From Planctomycetota bacterium (GTDB lineage: Bacteria > Planctomycetota > MHYJ01 > JACQXL01), in contig JACRIK010000014.1 in assembly GCA_016235865.1 (NCBI GenBank), positions 17,371-81,370 of the forward strand: a stretch of DNA of 64,000 bases, in the 5' to 3' direction. The translations under genes and the position numbers were made by a program. Shown piece after piece: positions 1 to 8,383 of the stretch; within the stretch, counting starts at the first letter, position 1; each line of letters opens with the position of its first letter. The notes under the pieces were generated by a model. The model worked only from the letters and a program-made list of their open reading frames with translations, was not told the origin of the DNA and did no database searches.

Positions 1-2
1 GT

Positions 3-389
3 AAAGTGGCTAAATACCTTATCCAGGAATACCTGACCGGCGGCCGGGAGGTGATTATCGGCGCTAATTACATGGAAAATCTGGGCCATTTGATAATGTT
101 CGGCCTGGGCGGGATATTCGTCGAGGTGATGAAGGATGTGGCTTTTGCCATCAATCCCTTAACCTATCTTGAGGTGCAGGAAATGATTCGTTCGGTTAAG
201 GGTTATAAGATGCTTGAGGGCGTCCGCGGGCAGCCGGGCATTGATATGGACCGGCTCATTGAGATTATGATGAGGGTGTCGCGGCTGCTTAAGGATTGCC
301 CGGAAATAAAGGAGTTGGACCTCAATCCGGTGGTGCTGTATCCTGAGCGCGACCGGTGTAAGGCCGTCGATGTCAGAATAAGGATATAA
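3..389 (+). CDS. ADP-forming acyl-CoA synthetase, C-terminal fragment
   Basis: This is the 3' end of a gene that begins before the window; the frame is open to base 3 and the GTG at 6 is internal. The 128 visible residues match the end of the ATP-grasp subunit/domain of ADP-forming acetate/acyl-CoA synthetases. The block QEYLTGGREVIIGAN, the stretch MFGLGGIFVEVMKDV, the motif LEGVRGQPG and the terminal ELDLNPVV are all typical of that domain. The family converts acyl-CoA + ADP + Pi to acid + ATP + CoA, an energy-yielding step in fermenters. It is convergent with the STAS gene, which ends 9 nt away. The family call is secure; the substrate is unknown. Confidence 0.88.
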   Translation, partial: KVAKYLIQEYLTGGREVIIGANYMENLGHLIMFGLGGIFVEVMKDVAFAINPLTYLEVQEMIRSVKGYKMLEGVRGQPGIDMDRLIEIMMRVSRLLKDCPEIKELDLNPVVLYPERDRCKAVDVRIRI

Positions 390-398
390 TCGAAACCG

Positions 399-758
399 CT
401 AGGGATGCGCGGGCGTGTGTTGTTCGATTATTTTCAGGGCATTAGGTATTGTATCGGTAAACGAGAGCATCTTGGACATGCCGAGCATCTCGAATATTTC
501 CCTGACTTTTGCTTTGGGATTAACCAAAACAATGATACCTTTATTTTCTGCGGCCACGCAGTGGACGGCGATAAAAATACCGGCCCCGACGCTGCTCATA
601 TAATCGACTTTGGATAAGTCCACGATGAGTTTGTAATTATTCTTTTCCATCAGCTGGTCGAAGGATTCTTCGAATTTTTGGCAGGAGAACGCATCAATAA
701 AACCCTCCAGTGAAACTATTGTAATGTCGTTCTGGGCTTGGGTGTTTAGTTTTAGCAT
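399..758 (-). CDS. STAS-domain anti-sigma factor antagonist-like protein
   Basis: A 119-residue single STAS domain. The segment VDLSKVDYMSSVGAGIFIAV carries the conserved DxSxVDYxSSxG block, where one of the serines would be the site phosphorylated by an anti-sigma/switch kinase in SpoIIAA/RsbV-type proteins. Translation starts at 758 with a strong AAGGAGGG site located in the end of the upstream PAS gene, which stops 2 nt away, so the two are almost certainly co-transcribed and act in one signalling pathway. No cognate kinase or phosphatase gene lies next to them. The fold is clear; the partner is unknown. Confidence 0.86.
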   Translation of the reverse strand: MLKLNTQAQNDITIVSLEGFIDAFSCQKFEESFDQLMEKNNYKLIVDLSKVDYMSSVGAGIFIAVHCVAAENKGIIVLVNPKAKVREIFEMLGMSKMLSFTDTIPNALKIIEQHTPAHP

Positions 759-760
759 AA

Positions 761-1465
761 TTACTTCCCTCCTTTTTGTCCGCTGATATCGCGGAATATA
801 CCCTGAATGACTTTTCGGTTGTTAATTTTCATCACCCGGGAACTGATCAGGACCGGCACAATAGTGCCGTCTTTTCTTGCCACCTGTTGCCGGTCTGTCT
901 CGACTATCCGGCCCATTTTTACATGGTTTTTGAAGTGTTTTTCGTAATAGTCTTTCTTTTGGAGCGGGTGGAGTTGCGACTGGTGCATTCCGATGATTTC
1001 TTTTCTTGAGCGTCCCAGCAGGACTTCGGCTTCTTTGTTGCAGTCAATTATTACCCCGGTTTTGGCGTCGCCAACAAAGATGGCGTCATTGGCTTTCTCG
1101 AATAAGTCGTGGTGGTGTTTATTGTGTGCGCTGGTTGATTGGAACATCTCGTATATATCATTAAATAAGAATTTTACTAATTCATTAGAGTCTCCGGCCT
1201 TAATCAGGCGATGGACTTTTTGAGCGGGCGCGCCATTGGAAACCCGGCAGATGATGTGTGTGCTTAGGCCCAATACTTTAGCCAGTTCAACTAGTTTAGG
1301 CAGGCGGGGAACCGGGTATTTGCCGGTTTTAAATTCGTGGAAGTTCTTCTCATCCATTTTCCATCTGCGGGCAATCTGCCGGTCTGAAACCTCCGTGCCT
1401 AATACTAGGCGGATGAATCTGTAAAGATTGATGGAGTCCTTGAATACTTTTCGTTTCTTTTCCAT
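761..1465 (-). CDS. HTH + PAS domain signalling protein
   Basis: 234 residues. The N-terminal 75 residues look like a helix-turn-helix of XRE type (DRQIARRWKMDEKNFHEFKTG). Residues about 120-228 form a PAS domain (FEKANDAIFVGDAKTGVIIDCN, then RKDGTIVPVLISSRVM and a C-terminal IFRDISGQK). The protein probably binds DNA and senses a small ligand or redox state, but the HTH call rests on pattern only. There is no histidine kinase or GGDEF output domain. It is first gene of a two-gene operon with the STAS protein, driven by the promoter at 1540-1568, and has an AAAGGA site before the ATG. Confidence 0.75.
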   Translation of the reverse strand: MEKKRKVFKDSINLYRFIRLVLGTEVSDRQIARRWKMDEKNFHEFKTGKYPVPRLPKLVELAKVLGLSTHIICRVSNGAPAQKVHRLIKAGDSNELVKFLFNDIYEMFQSTSAHNKHHHDLFEKANDAIFVGDAKTGVIIDCNKEAEVLLGRSRKEIIGMHQSQLHPLQKKDYYEKHFKNHVKMGRIVETDRQQVARKDGTIVPVLISSRVMKINNRKVIQGIFRDISGQKGGK

Positions 1466-1539
1466 ACTTAGGTTGTCCTTTTTTGCTTATTGTCTGCCCC
1501 CGGCAGTGGCAATCACTTAAAATACCGGTGAATTTTGGC

Positions 1540-1568
1540 AATATACCAATGTTATGGCATTATGTCAA
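1540..1568 (-). promoter_or_regulatory. Sigma70-type promoter of the PAS-STAS operon
   Basis: Minus-strand TTGACA (1563-1568), 17-bp spacer, TATATT (1540-1545). It implies a 5' UTR of about 65 nt. An 8-bp inverted repeat, ATACCAAT at 1543-1550 and ATTGGTAT at 1595-1602, has one arm overlapping the -10 box and may be an operator; that part is inference. Confidence 0.6.
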
Positions 1569-1642
1569 GAAAATATGAATAATTTAGTGAAAATATTGGT
1601 ATGGATGTGGTGGTGGGATTTACCAGTGAGCATCTCCGCCGG

Positions 1643-2824
1643 CTATCCGTTTAGTTGCCTGTGTTTCTGGAGAATGCTGTCAGCCAACCGGTCTAAGGCC
1701 TTAAAATCAGTTTCCTTGGGAAATCCCCTGATGATAACCGGCTCGATGACTTCGACTTTGAGATTAGTCAGCATTCCGGTAATCTGTTCGGCCATCTTGC
1801 CGCCCCAGCCGTAAGAGCCGATAAGTGAAGCGAATTTCGCCTTGGGTCTCAGGGCATTGGTCAGGTAGGTGGCATAAAGCGCGGCCGGATGCGGTCCGAC
1901 CAGCACGGTCGGTGAGCCGATAACGATAGTCGCCGCATCAACCAGGGCCATAGCCAACTCGCCGATGTCGGTTTTGGTCAGGTTGAACGGCTTTACCGAT
2001 ATATTCCGCTTAATAAGCGCCTCGGTAAAGTAATCAACCATTTTTTTAGTCGAGCCGTGCATGGAAACATAAGGGATGAGCACTTCGTTCTTGACATCAT
2101 CAGATATCCAGTCCTTATAGGCGTCCATGATAAATGACGGCTTGGGGTAGGCCGGCCCGTGGCTTGGGGCGATTATTTCTATCGGCAGATCCTTTATTTT
2201 TTCTATGTGCTTTTTGATGCTGGTTCTGAAGGGCATCATTATCTCCGCATAGTATCGCTTAGCCGACCGGTAGACCAGTGGTTCATCAGTCACATACAGG
2301 TCGCTGGTGGCCAGATGCGAGCCGAATAAGTCGCACGGGAACAATATCTTATCTTCCTTGAGATAGGTCAGCATGGTTTCCGGCCAGTGCACCCAGGGCG
2401 CCAGGATAAAATCCAATGTCTTGTCGCCCAGTGAAATGGTTTCCCGGTCTTTGACTTCAATAAAGCGGTTATCAGGAATGAGCAGTAAATCCTTGAGCAT
2501 CTCCTTGCATTTCTGGTTGGTTACCACTTTGGCCTGCGGGTAGAGCTCCAGAATCTTGGGGATGGTGCCGGAGTGGTCCTGTTCGGCGTGATGGCAGATT
2601 ACATAATCAATCTTGCCGACTTCCAATTCCTTTAGGTTGCTTATAAGTTCCGATTCCTTGGCCGGGTCAACCGAATCCAGCAGGGCGGTTTTATCAGTGC
2701 CTTTTATCAGGTAGGCATTGTAGCTGGTTCCCTCCGGCAGGGGAATCAATTCGTCGAATAGGCGGCGGTCCCAATCAATCGCTCCGACTGAAAAGATATT
2801 GGTTTTTATTTCTCTGGCGGGCAT
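1643..2824 (-). CDS. fprA: Flavodiiron protein (A-type)
   Basis: 393 residues from the ATG at 2824, preceded by GGAAAGGA; a longer in-frame reading to 2899 would overlap the upstream gene and is not preferred. The N-terminal half is a metallo-beta-lactamase-like diiron domain with HHAEQDHSG, later metal ligands around the PWVHWPETM and CDLFGSH segments. The C-terminal half is a flavodoxin domain (YVSMHGSTKKM, GSPTVLVGPHPA). The family reduces O2 to water or NO to N2O in the cytoplasm of anaerobes. The gene directly follows the rubredoxin-flavin reductase gene (19 nt apart), the likely electron donor, as in the hrb-fprA pairs of acetogens. No C-terminal rubredoxin is fused, hence class A. Confidence 0.93.
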   Translation of the reverse strand: MPAREIKTNIFSVGAIDWDRRLFDELIPLPEGTSYNAYLIKGTDKTALLDSVDPAKESELISNLKELEVGKIDYVICHHAEQDHSGTIPKILELYPQAKVVTNQKCKEMLKDLLLIPDNRFIEVKDRETISLGDKTLDFILAPWVHWPETMLTYLKEDKILFPCDLFGSHLATSDLYVTDEPLVYRSAKRYYAEIMMPFRTSIKKHIEKIKDLPIEIIAPSHGPAYPKPSFIMDAYKDWISDDVKNEVLIPYVSMHGSTKKMVDYFTEALIKRNISVKPFNLTKTDIGELAMALVDAATIVIGSPTVLVGPHPAALYATYLTNALRPKAKFASLIGSYGWGGKMAEQITGMLTNLKVEVIEPVIIRGFPKETDFKALDRLADSILQKHRQLNG

Positions 2825-2843
2825 AGTTATTATTCCTTTCCGG

Positions 2844-3533
2844 TTATATTTTCTCGAATACGGACTTATCAGCCCCGCAGGTCGGGCAGACCCAGTCATC
2901 CGGTATATCCTTAAATTGAGTGCCGGGTTTTATGCCGCTGTCCGGGTCGCCTTTGGCCGGGTCATAGATATAGCCGCAGACCGTGCATTTATATTTCTCG
3001 GATATAACAGCCGTCTTCTGGGCAACGTCTTCTTTAATATAGGTCGGGGCTGACTTGGGCGCCTTGCCGCCTTTGATTTCGTGATAATAGGCGTAGGTCA
3101 TGGGTTCCTTGTCGTTCAATATTTCGGCATCAACCACCTTGCCGACAAATATCGTATGGGTTCCGACATCCATTGAATTAATCACCTCGGCTTCCAAATA
3201 GCCAATGGAATAATCCAGGACTATCGGCGCGCCGGTTACGCCAATCTTGTATTTGACATCTTTGAATTTGTCGATGGTGCGGCCGCTTTTGAACCCGAAT
3301 GTGCCGATGAACTGCATCGGTGCCTCTTGCGACAGGATAGCCGCGGTAAATATCTGGCTGGCTGTGATGTATTCATGGGTTAGGTTGGTCTTGCAGATGC
3401 TCACCGCAATGGTGGCTGGTTCCGAGGTGATCTGGAATACGGTGTTGGCAATCTGGCCGTTGAACCTGCCGTCTTTCCTGGAACTAACCACGTACATCCC
3501 GTAACTGATTTTCCAGAGAGTCTTATTATTCAT
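2844..3533 (-). CDS. hrb: High-molecular-weight rubredoxin (flavin reductase-rubredoxin fusion)
   Basis: 229 residues. Residues 1-165 are a flavin reductase-like FMN-binding domain ([22 protein letters not shown] is not quoted further; the [14 protein letters not shown] segment is typical). Residues 178-229 are a rubredoxin with the two iron-binding knuckles [10 protein letters not shown] and [12 protein letters not shown]. Such fusions pass electrons from NADH through flavin to flavodiiron proteins. Its ATG overlaps the rmuC stop codon (ATGA at 3530-3533), so translation is coupled, and fprA follows. The assignment is strong from domain order and gene context. Confidence 0.93.
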   Translation of the reverse strand: MNNKTLWKISYGMYVVSSRKDGRFNGQIANTVFQITSEPATIAVSICKTNLTHEYITASQIFTAAILSQEAPMQFIGTFGFKSGRTIDKFKDVKYKIGVTGAPIVLDYSIGYLEAEVINSMDVGTHTIFVGKVVDAEILNDKEPMTYAYYHEIKGGKAPKSAPTYIKEDVAQKTAVISEKYKCTVCGYIYDPAKGDPDSGIKPGTQFKDIPDDWVCPTCGADKSVFEKI

Positions 3534-4576
3534 GGTATTAATCTTTGCTGGCTATCCTCGGCTTCCTCCGGTTCCTCGGTCAGGCTGATGATTTCTTCAG
3601 GCGCCGGAAGCGTCTGGACGTTTCTTAATTTCTTGTCAATAGTGCGTGATTTCCGGGCCGCGTCGTCAATGATATTGCCCGCCTCCTGGACTTTTTTCTG
3701 GGCGCGGTCAAGGATTTCCCCGAACTTGGCGAACTCGGTCTTGATGGTGCCCAGGATGGCCCAGACCTCGCTGGAGCGTTTCTCGATGGCCAGGGTCCGG
3801 AATCCCATCTGCAGGCTGTTCAGGAGCGCGCCCAGCGTGGTCGGTCCGACAACCAGGACATGATACTCCCTCTGCAGGGTTTCCGACAAACCCGGCCGGC
3901 GCAATACCTCGGCATACAATCCCTCAATCGGCAGGAACAGGATGCCGAAATCAACCGTATGAGGCGGGTCCAGATATTTATTCCGGATATCCTTGGCCTC
4001 GGCCTTTATCCGGATCTCCAGGAGTTTCCCGATTTCCTCGACTAACGGCATGTTGGCCTTTTCCTGGGCGTCCACTAATTTCTGGTAATCCTCCATGGGA
4101 AATTTGGCATCTATAGGCAGCCAGACGACATCCTTGCTGTCCCGGCCCGGCATCTTTATGGCGAACTCCACCCGGTCGTTGCTGCCTTTCTTGGTGGCGA
4201 CATTCTTGGCATATTGTTCGGGGGTTAGGATTTGTTCCAGCAGGGCGCCCAATTGTATCTCACCCAGCGTGCCTCTGGTCTTGACATTGGTCAGCACCTT
4301 TTTCAGGTCGCCCACGCCTGATGCCAGTGATTGCATCTCGCCCAATCCGCGCTGGACCGATTCCAGTTGGGTATTGAGCAGATTCATGAACCGGTCCAGC
4401 CCGCTCTGCAGGGACTCGGATATCTCCTTCCGGTTCTGGCATATCTCTTCTTTTACGACCCGTTCGGTCCGTTCCTGGGTCGCGGTGTTAGAGGAATGCC
4501 TGGTCAGCAGGATGACTACCAGGATAACCAGGGCGATGTTAAACGCCACCAGCAGGAATAACAGGATTTCACTCAT
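3530..4576 (-). CDS. rmuC: DNA recombination protein RmuC
   Basis: 348 residues. An N-terminal membrane helix (residues 4-24) is followed by a coiled-coil region (about 35-100) and the RmuC nuclease-like core with [31 protein letters not shown] and [18 protein letters not shown], all family hallmarks. RmuC proteins limit inversions at short inverted repeats, which is notable in a window so rich in palindromes. The gene leads the rmuC-hrb-fprA operon. A promoter at 4584-4611 puts its ATG 8 nt from the -10 box with no ribosome binding site, so the mRNA may be leaderless. Confidence 0.92.
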   Translation of the reverse strand: MSEILLFLLVAFNIALVILVVILLTRHSSNTATQERTERVVKEEICQNRKEISESLQSGLDRFMNLLNTQLESVQRGLGEMQSLASGVGDLKKVLTNVKTRGTLGEIQLGALLEQILTPEQYAKNVATKKGSNDRVEFAIKMPGRDSKDVVWLPIDAKFPMEDYQKLVDAQEKANMPLVEEIGKLLEIRIKAEAKDIRNKYLDPPHTVDFGILFLPIEGLYAEVLRRPGLSETLQREYHVLVVGPTTLGALLNSLQMGFRTLAIEKRSSEVWAILGTIKTEFAKFGEILDRAQKKVQEAGNIIDDAARKSRTIDKKLRNVQTLPAPEEIISLTEEPEEAEDSQQRLIP

Positions 4577-4583
4577 TGGCTTG

Positions 4584-4611
4584 ATTATAAATAATCAGTC
4601 GGACAAAGCAA
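4584..4611 (-). promoter_or_regulatory. Promoter of rmuC-hrb-fprA, leaderless geometry
   Basis: Minus-strand TTGCTT (4606-4611), 16-bp spacer, perfect TATAAT (4584-4589). Seven nucleotides separate the -10 box from the rmuC ATG at 4576, so transcription should start at or next to the start codon. Confidence 0.55.
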
Positions 4612-4614
4612 TAT

Positions 4615-6129
4615 TTAATTATTCTTAATATTCTCTGACTGGCCCGGGTTGCTGGGTGGCTCGTCATTTTTGTCGGCGAGTGCGTTGTAATCTGCCTTGG
4701 GCATAAAGAATTTTGGTAGGCCTATAAATCCCTCCTTGGCCTCTGTTATCAGATGCATAACCAGCTGGACCATGGGTTTTTCCTTGGGGTCGTTTATTTT
4801 GGCAAACCATATCAGGCATCCGAACCTGCCGACAGAAACCAGCCAGAGAACGATAGGGATAGCATGCAGAGATAAGAATGTCCGATTGGCAACCAAATCT
4901 ACAACCCAGCCGCTAATAAGCATTGGGATGGTAAAAGTCAGTCCTACTAAGGCGGAATAAATACCCAGGTAAATCTCACGGCCGTGCTTGGGGATAAAGG
5001 CCAGCTGGAGATTGAGAATGGCAATAGTGAATCCGCTCCACATCAGTCCGCTGGAGATGGCGTCGAGATAAATCAGGGCGGTAAAATTGGGGCTGGACAC
5101 CACGTAGAACAGGGGGTGGAATGCCGTGACATAGAGCGTGAACAGGATAACGGTCTTGTTACCGAAGCGGTCGATAATCTTACCCCAGACCATAAGAGAC
5201 AGTATGGTGAACAGCGGCGCCAAGAATAAATCGCAGGTATTCACCGCGGTCAGCGACATCTGAAGGTGTTTAAGTCGGAAAAGACCCCAGAATGGAGCCG
5301 AGAACCCATTGACAATATGCCAGATAGTCATCACCAGAAATAAGACCTTCAAGTCCTTGTTCTTGAGGATATACTTGATTGCAGCGACAATGGTTACTTT
5401 ATCGCCTGAGATATCCTTGTCATCTTTCGGCACCGGTTTGACGTAGGGCGGCTCTGGCTGTTTTATCAGGAATATCATGGATGGCAGGGCGCCGGCAAAA
5501 ACAGCTAAAATAAATATTAAACCAATCATGATAAATAAAAATGTTTGGTCAGGGGCCATAAATGCCGGAGTTACGAACGAAAACGCTCCAATTAATGGAA
5601 TGCTGTAGTTATTCTTAACAAAGGTGTAGAGCCATCCTGCGAGAACTCCAGTGGGGTTAACTATTGTACAGAGTAGGTTGCGTCGGCTGAAATATCGGCC
5701 GCGCAGCGCAGAGGGGATGGCGTCGGCCATCCAGGATATCCATGAGTTTCCGGCTATGGCCATGGATAGGTTTATGATGGCGTAAACTATAAAGAATAAT
5801 GATAGAACTTTTGTTTTAGGGAATAGGAATGGAATAATAGCAATCAGTAGCCAGGCGAAACGAGAGATGTTGGCGGTAATAATGGTAAGTGGCTTTCTCA
5901 GGTGCATGTGTGATTGTAGCCAGTGTGCTGAAATCGGTTGAATCAGTAAGGCGAAATTCGGTATGGCCGACACTAACGAGAATTGAAAATATGATGTGTC
6001 GTATGCGAGTAAGTAGTAAGTGAGAAAATTACCGCCGGCCAAGACCGCGTGGAACTGGGCAAAGACGCCGTCCCAGATGGATAGGTTTAACGATGAACGC
6101 CTCTGTTGAGGCGAGAAATCTTCAGCCAT
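4615..6129 (-). CDS. Major facilitator superfamily transporter
   Basis: 504 residues with about 12 predicted membrane helices and a longer charged loop in the middle (about residues 215-245, EPPYVKPVPKDDKDISGDK). The N-terminus (NLSIWDGVFAQFHAVLAGGN) and the pattern MADAIPSALRGRYFSRRN resemble the MFS_1 group of unknown substrate found in many bacteria, in which the last motif equals the conserved loop 2-3 signature. It follows the AmaP-like gene by 22 nt on the same strand and is probably in its operon. No ribosome binding site is obvious. The substrate cannot be predicted from sequence. Confidence 0.8.
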   Translation of the reverse strand: MAEDFSPQQRRSSLNLSIWDGVFAQFHAVLAGGNFLTYYLLAYDTSYFQFSLVSAIPNFALLIQPISAHWLQSHMHLRKPLTIITANISRFAWLLIAIIPFLFPKTKVLSLFFIVYAIINLSMAIAGNSWISWMADAIPSALRGRYFSRRNLLCTIVNPTGVLAGWLYTFVKNNYSIPLIGAFSFVTPAFMAPDQTFLFIMIGLIFILAVFAGALPSMIFLIKQPEPPYVKPVPKDDKDISGDKVTIVAAIKYILKNKDLKVLFLVMTIWHIVNGFSAPFWGLFRLKHLQMSLTAVNTCDLFLAPLFTILSLMVWGKIIDRFGNKTVILFTLYVTAFHPLFYVVSSPNFTALIYLDAISSGLMWSGFTIAILNLQLAFIPKHGREIYLGIYSALVGLTFTIPMLISGWVVDLVANRTFLSLHAIPIVLWLVSVGRFGCLIWFAKINDPKEKPMVQLVMHLITEAKEGFIGLPKFFMPKADYNALADKNDEPPSNPGQSENIKNN

Positions 6130-6151
6130 AGTGTTCAGAACCTAGCCTTAC

Positions 6152-6781
6152 CTAATCAATCGGGTATTCAGGTCCGTGGAACATCTCGCTTTCCATGAGT
6201 TCCTTGTCTTTTTTCCGGCTGTCCGGCTTGCGATGTTCCCGCTCCACGATGTTGGACAGAATAATGGTGAATACCGGAGGTTCTTTGACCTCAATAATCT
6301 CGTTGAACCTGATGGTGATGGCGGTTCTGATTTTGTCAGTCACCTCGGTGACATTGGTGCCTTCCCAGACCGAGAAGGTGGTGTAAATCTGGATGGGCTT
6401 GTTCTCCGGCTTGCGGACCTTATAGACCCGGATATGGGCGTCGTTGATTTCCGGCAGTTTCCGGACCGCCCGGCGCAGGGAGTTTTCTATGGCCGAGATG
6501 GCGATGGAGAACGAGCCGGCTTGGGAACTGACCTTGACGCTCGAGGCGTAATTCCGGGTGACCCAGCGGCCGATAAGATAAAGCAGATTAAATAGAATAA
6601 GATAGAATGCGCCGATGGCCAGCAGCCAGCGATAGGTATCTCCGCTGTCATTCAGGTCGCTGGCCCATTTACCGATCATTCCCAAATCTATGACATTGCC
6701 GACCCATAAAAGCGAGAGCACAGTAAAAAACACTGCCACCATCCAGTTAACGGTTTTCATTATTGCAGAGATTGTCTTCAT
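6152..6781 (-). CDS. AmaP/Asp23-like membrane protein
   Basis: 209 residues from the ATG at 6781, which has GGAG 8 nt upstream; an alternative ATG at 6811 lacks a site. Two membrane helices (about residues 5-30 and 50-75) precede a cytoplasmic alpha/beta domain containing AGSFSIAISAIENSLRRAVRKLPEINDAHIRV-type sequence, which resembles the alkaline-shock response membrane anchor AmaP and Asp23 proteins. The role would be envelope stress or cell-envelope organisation, by analogy with Gram-positive members. The family assignment is moderate; the gene is probably transcribed with the MFS gene from the promoter at 6851-6879. Confidence 0.62.
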   Translation of the reverse strand: MKTISAIMKTVNWMVAVFFTVLSLLWVGNVIDLGMIGKWASDLNDSGDTYRWLLAIGAFYLILFNLLYLIGRWVTRNYASSVKVSSQAGSFSIAISAIENSLRRAVRKLPEINDAHIRVYKVRKPENKPIQIYTTFSVWEGTNVTEVTDKIRTAITIRFNEIIEVKEPPVFTIILSNIVEREHRKPDSRKKDKELMESEMFHGPEYPID

Positions 6782-6850
6782 AAATATGACTCCAGAAGCC
6801 ACTGATTGCACCGATTGAGATTAATTATCAGTGCTTATCATGGTGAACCT

Positions 6851-6879
6851 ATAATACAATATATGTTTATAAATGTCAA
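6851..6879 (-). promoter_or_regulatory. Sigma70-type promoter of the AmaP-like gene
   Basis: Minus-strand TTGACA (6874-6879), 17-bp spacer, TATTAT (6851-6856). The predicted 5' UTR is about 63 nt, ending in a GGAG ribosome binding site. Confidence 0.6.
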
Positions 6880-6891
6880 ATAATATAAATA

Positions 6892-8031
6892 TTAACGTCC
6901 CGATGCCTTCGGATGCGGGGCGCTCCGCTCGTGAGCATCGGAGCGCAGCCGCATATCCGTCAATTCCTTGGGCAGCATTCTGGTTAAGACCTCGCAGCCC
7001 TGGGCCGTCACCAGCACCATATCCTCAATCCGGACGCCGATTTTGCCGGGCAGATAAATCCCCGGCTCGACCGTAAAGACCATCCCGGGCTTGAGCGTTT
7101 CCTTATTCTTGCCGCCTATCCGGGGCTGTTCATGGACCAGCCGGCCCACGCCGTGTCCCAGACTATGCCCGAAGTATTTACCATAGCCCTTTTGCTTGAT
7201 ATAACCCCGCGCCGCGTCGTCCAGGTCCTTGATAATTGCGCCGGGCCGGCATTTGGCAATGGCCCGTTTCTGGGCCTCCAGGACTATCGCGTATATCTTC
7301 TTGGCCAGAGGTGAAATCCTGCCCCGGAACAATACCCGGGTGGTATCAGAGTTGTAGCCGTTGACCCGGGCGCCCCAGTCAATCAATATGGCGCAGTCCT
7401 TGGTCACCTGCTTATCCGAGACCGGCGCATGCGGCAAGGCAGCCCGCTCGTCAACAGCAATGATGGTGCCGAAAGCGCTGCCTTCAGCCCCGTATTTGCG
7501 CATGGTGTAATCCATCTCATTGGACATCTGCTTTTCCGAAACCCCGGGCTTGATGAATCGTTTAAGCTTATTAAAGGCGTCAACCGCGCACTTGATGGAT
7601 TTTCTGATATTGGCGATTTCCTCCGGCGTCTTAATAGCGCCCAAAGATTCTATGGCGCCCTGGGTCGGCACTAACTTGATAGGCTTCTTCAGCCGCTTTT
7701 TCAGTTCATTATAAGAGGTTAGATTTATGAAGACCGACTCGAAGGCCAGGCGTTTGCCGAACTTACGGGAATTCATCATCTTGGCGACTTCGGCGAACAG
7801 CCCGTCTTTATGACGGACAATCTTGATATCCTTGTCCGTGATTTCTTCCTGCGCCTGGACAATGTATCTGAAATCGGTAATCAGGTAGGACTTTTTGGGC
7901 GTGACCAGCAGAAAACTATCCCCGCCGGTAAAGCCGGACAGATACTGGACGTTATTGGCATTAAGCACCAGGAAGGCATCGCATTTCAGTTCCGGTAGTT
8001 TCTGGCAGAATTTGGCTAAATACTTGTTCAT
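6892..8031 (-). CDS. Xaa-Pro aminopeptidase (M24 family)
   Basis: 379 residues from the ATG at 8031; a longer in-frame reading to 8100 only adds residues from a palindromic repeat. An N-terminal creatinase-like domain (1-130) is followed by the pita-bread M24 domain with metal ligands in LIDWGARVNGYNSDTTR, HSLGHGVGRLVHE, EPGIYL and a final RIEDMVLV. The enzyme removes N-terminal residues preceding proline in the cytoplasm. The natural reading PKELTD is extended by about 17 residues encoded by a double-hairpin repeat element at 6899-6947, so the C-terminus is probably acquired. PepP and PepQ are alternative names; the exact specificity is not resolvable. Confidence 0.9.
   Translation of the reverse strand: MNKYLAKFCQKLPELKCDAFLVLNANNVQYLSGFTGGDSFLLVTPKKSYLITDFRYIVQAQEEITDKDIKIVRHKDGLFAEVAKMMNSRKFGKRLAFESVFINLTSYNELKKRLKKPIKLVPTQGAIESLGAIKTPEEIANIRKSIKCAVDAFNKLKRFIKPGVSEKQMSNEMDYTMRKYGAEGSAFGTIIAVDERAALPHAPVSDKQVTKDCAILIDWGARVNGYNSDTTRVLFRGRISPLAKKIYAIVLEAQKRAIAKCRPGAIIKDLDDAARGYIKQKGYGKYFGHSLGHGVGRLVHEQPRIGGKNKETLKPGMVFTVEPGIYLPGKIGVRIEDMVLVTAQGCEVLTRMLPKELTDMRLRSDAHERSAPHPKASGR
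6899..6947. repeat. Double-hairpin repeat, copy 1 (3' end of the M24 peptidase gene)
   Basis: Left block CGATGCCTTCGGATGCGG followed by a second hairpin with perfect 8-bp arms GCGCTCCG and CGGAGCGC. The same left block recurs at 38201-38247 and, more diverged, at 47579-47624. Here it supplies the last codons of the peptidase gene. Confidence 0.75.
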
Positions 8032-8071
8032 AATCCATTCTTTCTTTACAACGGGCCCTGTGCGCAGCACT

Positions 8072-8104
8072 GGTCGGGAGTACGCCGAAGGCGAACGCAC
8101 CGGG
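8072..8104. repeat. GGTCGGGAG-hairpin-GCACCGGG element, copy 1
   Basis: Fixed ends GGTCGGGAG and GCACCGGG surround a small hairpin (CGCCGAAGGCG). Related copies with a different inner hairpin are at 8319-8358 and 36463-36500. Confidence 0.65.
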
Positions 8105-8116
8105 TACTTAAACGAG

Positions 8117-8206
8117 TAACAACCCCCTCGTCCCCTTTAATAAGGGGGAATTAGTGTACCCCGAATTAGTCCCCCTTAACAAAGGGGGAATTAAAGGGGG
8201 TTGTTA
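8117..8206. repeat. CCCCCTTT-rich inverted repeat element
   Basis: An imperfect 90-bp palindrome. Its ends are TAACAACCCCCT and AGGGGGTTGTTA (perfect 12-bp arms), and the inside holds two smaller CCCCTTT/AAAGGGG hairpins. A relative lies at 35231-35302. It separates the M24 peptidase gene from the miaB promoter and could act as a bidirectional terminator, although there is no U-tract. Confidence 0.7.
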
Positions 8207-8213
8207 ATTTCCC

Positions 8214-8241
8214 TTGACTGACCACATCTTTTTAGTATAAG
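8214..8241 (+). promoter_or_regulatory. Promoter upstream of miaB and its start-region remnant
   Basis: TTGACT (8214-8219), 16-bp spacer, TATAAG (8236-8241). The -10 box is 9 nt before the remnant ATG at 8251, not the real miaB ATG at 8384, which implies that 8251 was once the native start. Confidence 0.55.
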
Positions 8242-8250
8242 ATTGAAATT

Positions 8251-8379
8251 ATGTCAACGAATCAGAAGAATGTTTTAATCCAAACCTTTGGTTGCCAGAT
8301 GCCCCTCGCGATAGCGATGGTCGGGAGCACCCCGAAAGCTTTCGGGGAGCGCACCGGGAGGCATCAAACGGATAGGTAA
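8251..8379 (+). pseudogene. Remnant of a second MiaB N-terminus
   Basis: A 42-codon open frame starts with MSTNQKNVLIQTFGCQM and then runs into a palindromic element and stops. The following true gene starts MSKNLLMQTFGCQMNK. The two N-termini are homologous (QTFGCQM, the first Fe-S cysteine region of methylthiotransferases) but differ at many silent positions, so this is not a recent tandem copy. It sits directly behind the promoter. The element at 8319-8358, bracketed by GATGCC (8298-8303) and GGCATC (8360-8365), separates the halves. It could be the stump of an earlier miaB start or of a lost paralog; the sequence alone does not decide. Confidence 0.6.
8319..8358. repeat. GGTCGGGAG-hairpin-GCACCGGG element, copy 2
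   Basis: Same fixed ends as the copy at 8072, here around a perfect hairpin CCCCGAAAGCTTTCGGGG. Outer inverted repeat GATGCC/GGCATC. It lies between the miaB remnant and the intact start. Confidence 0.7.
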
Positions 8380-8383
8380 AACT

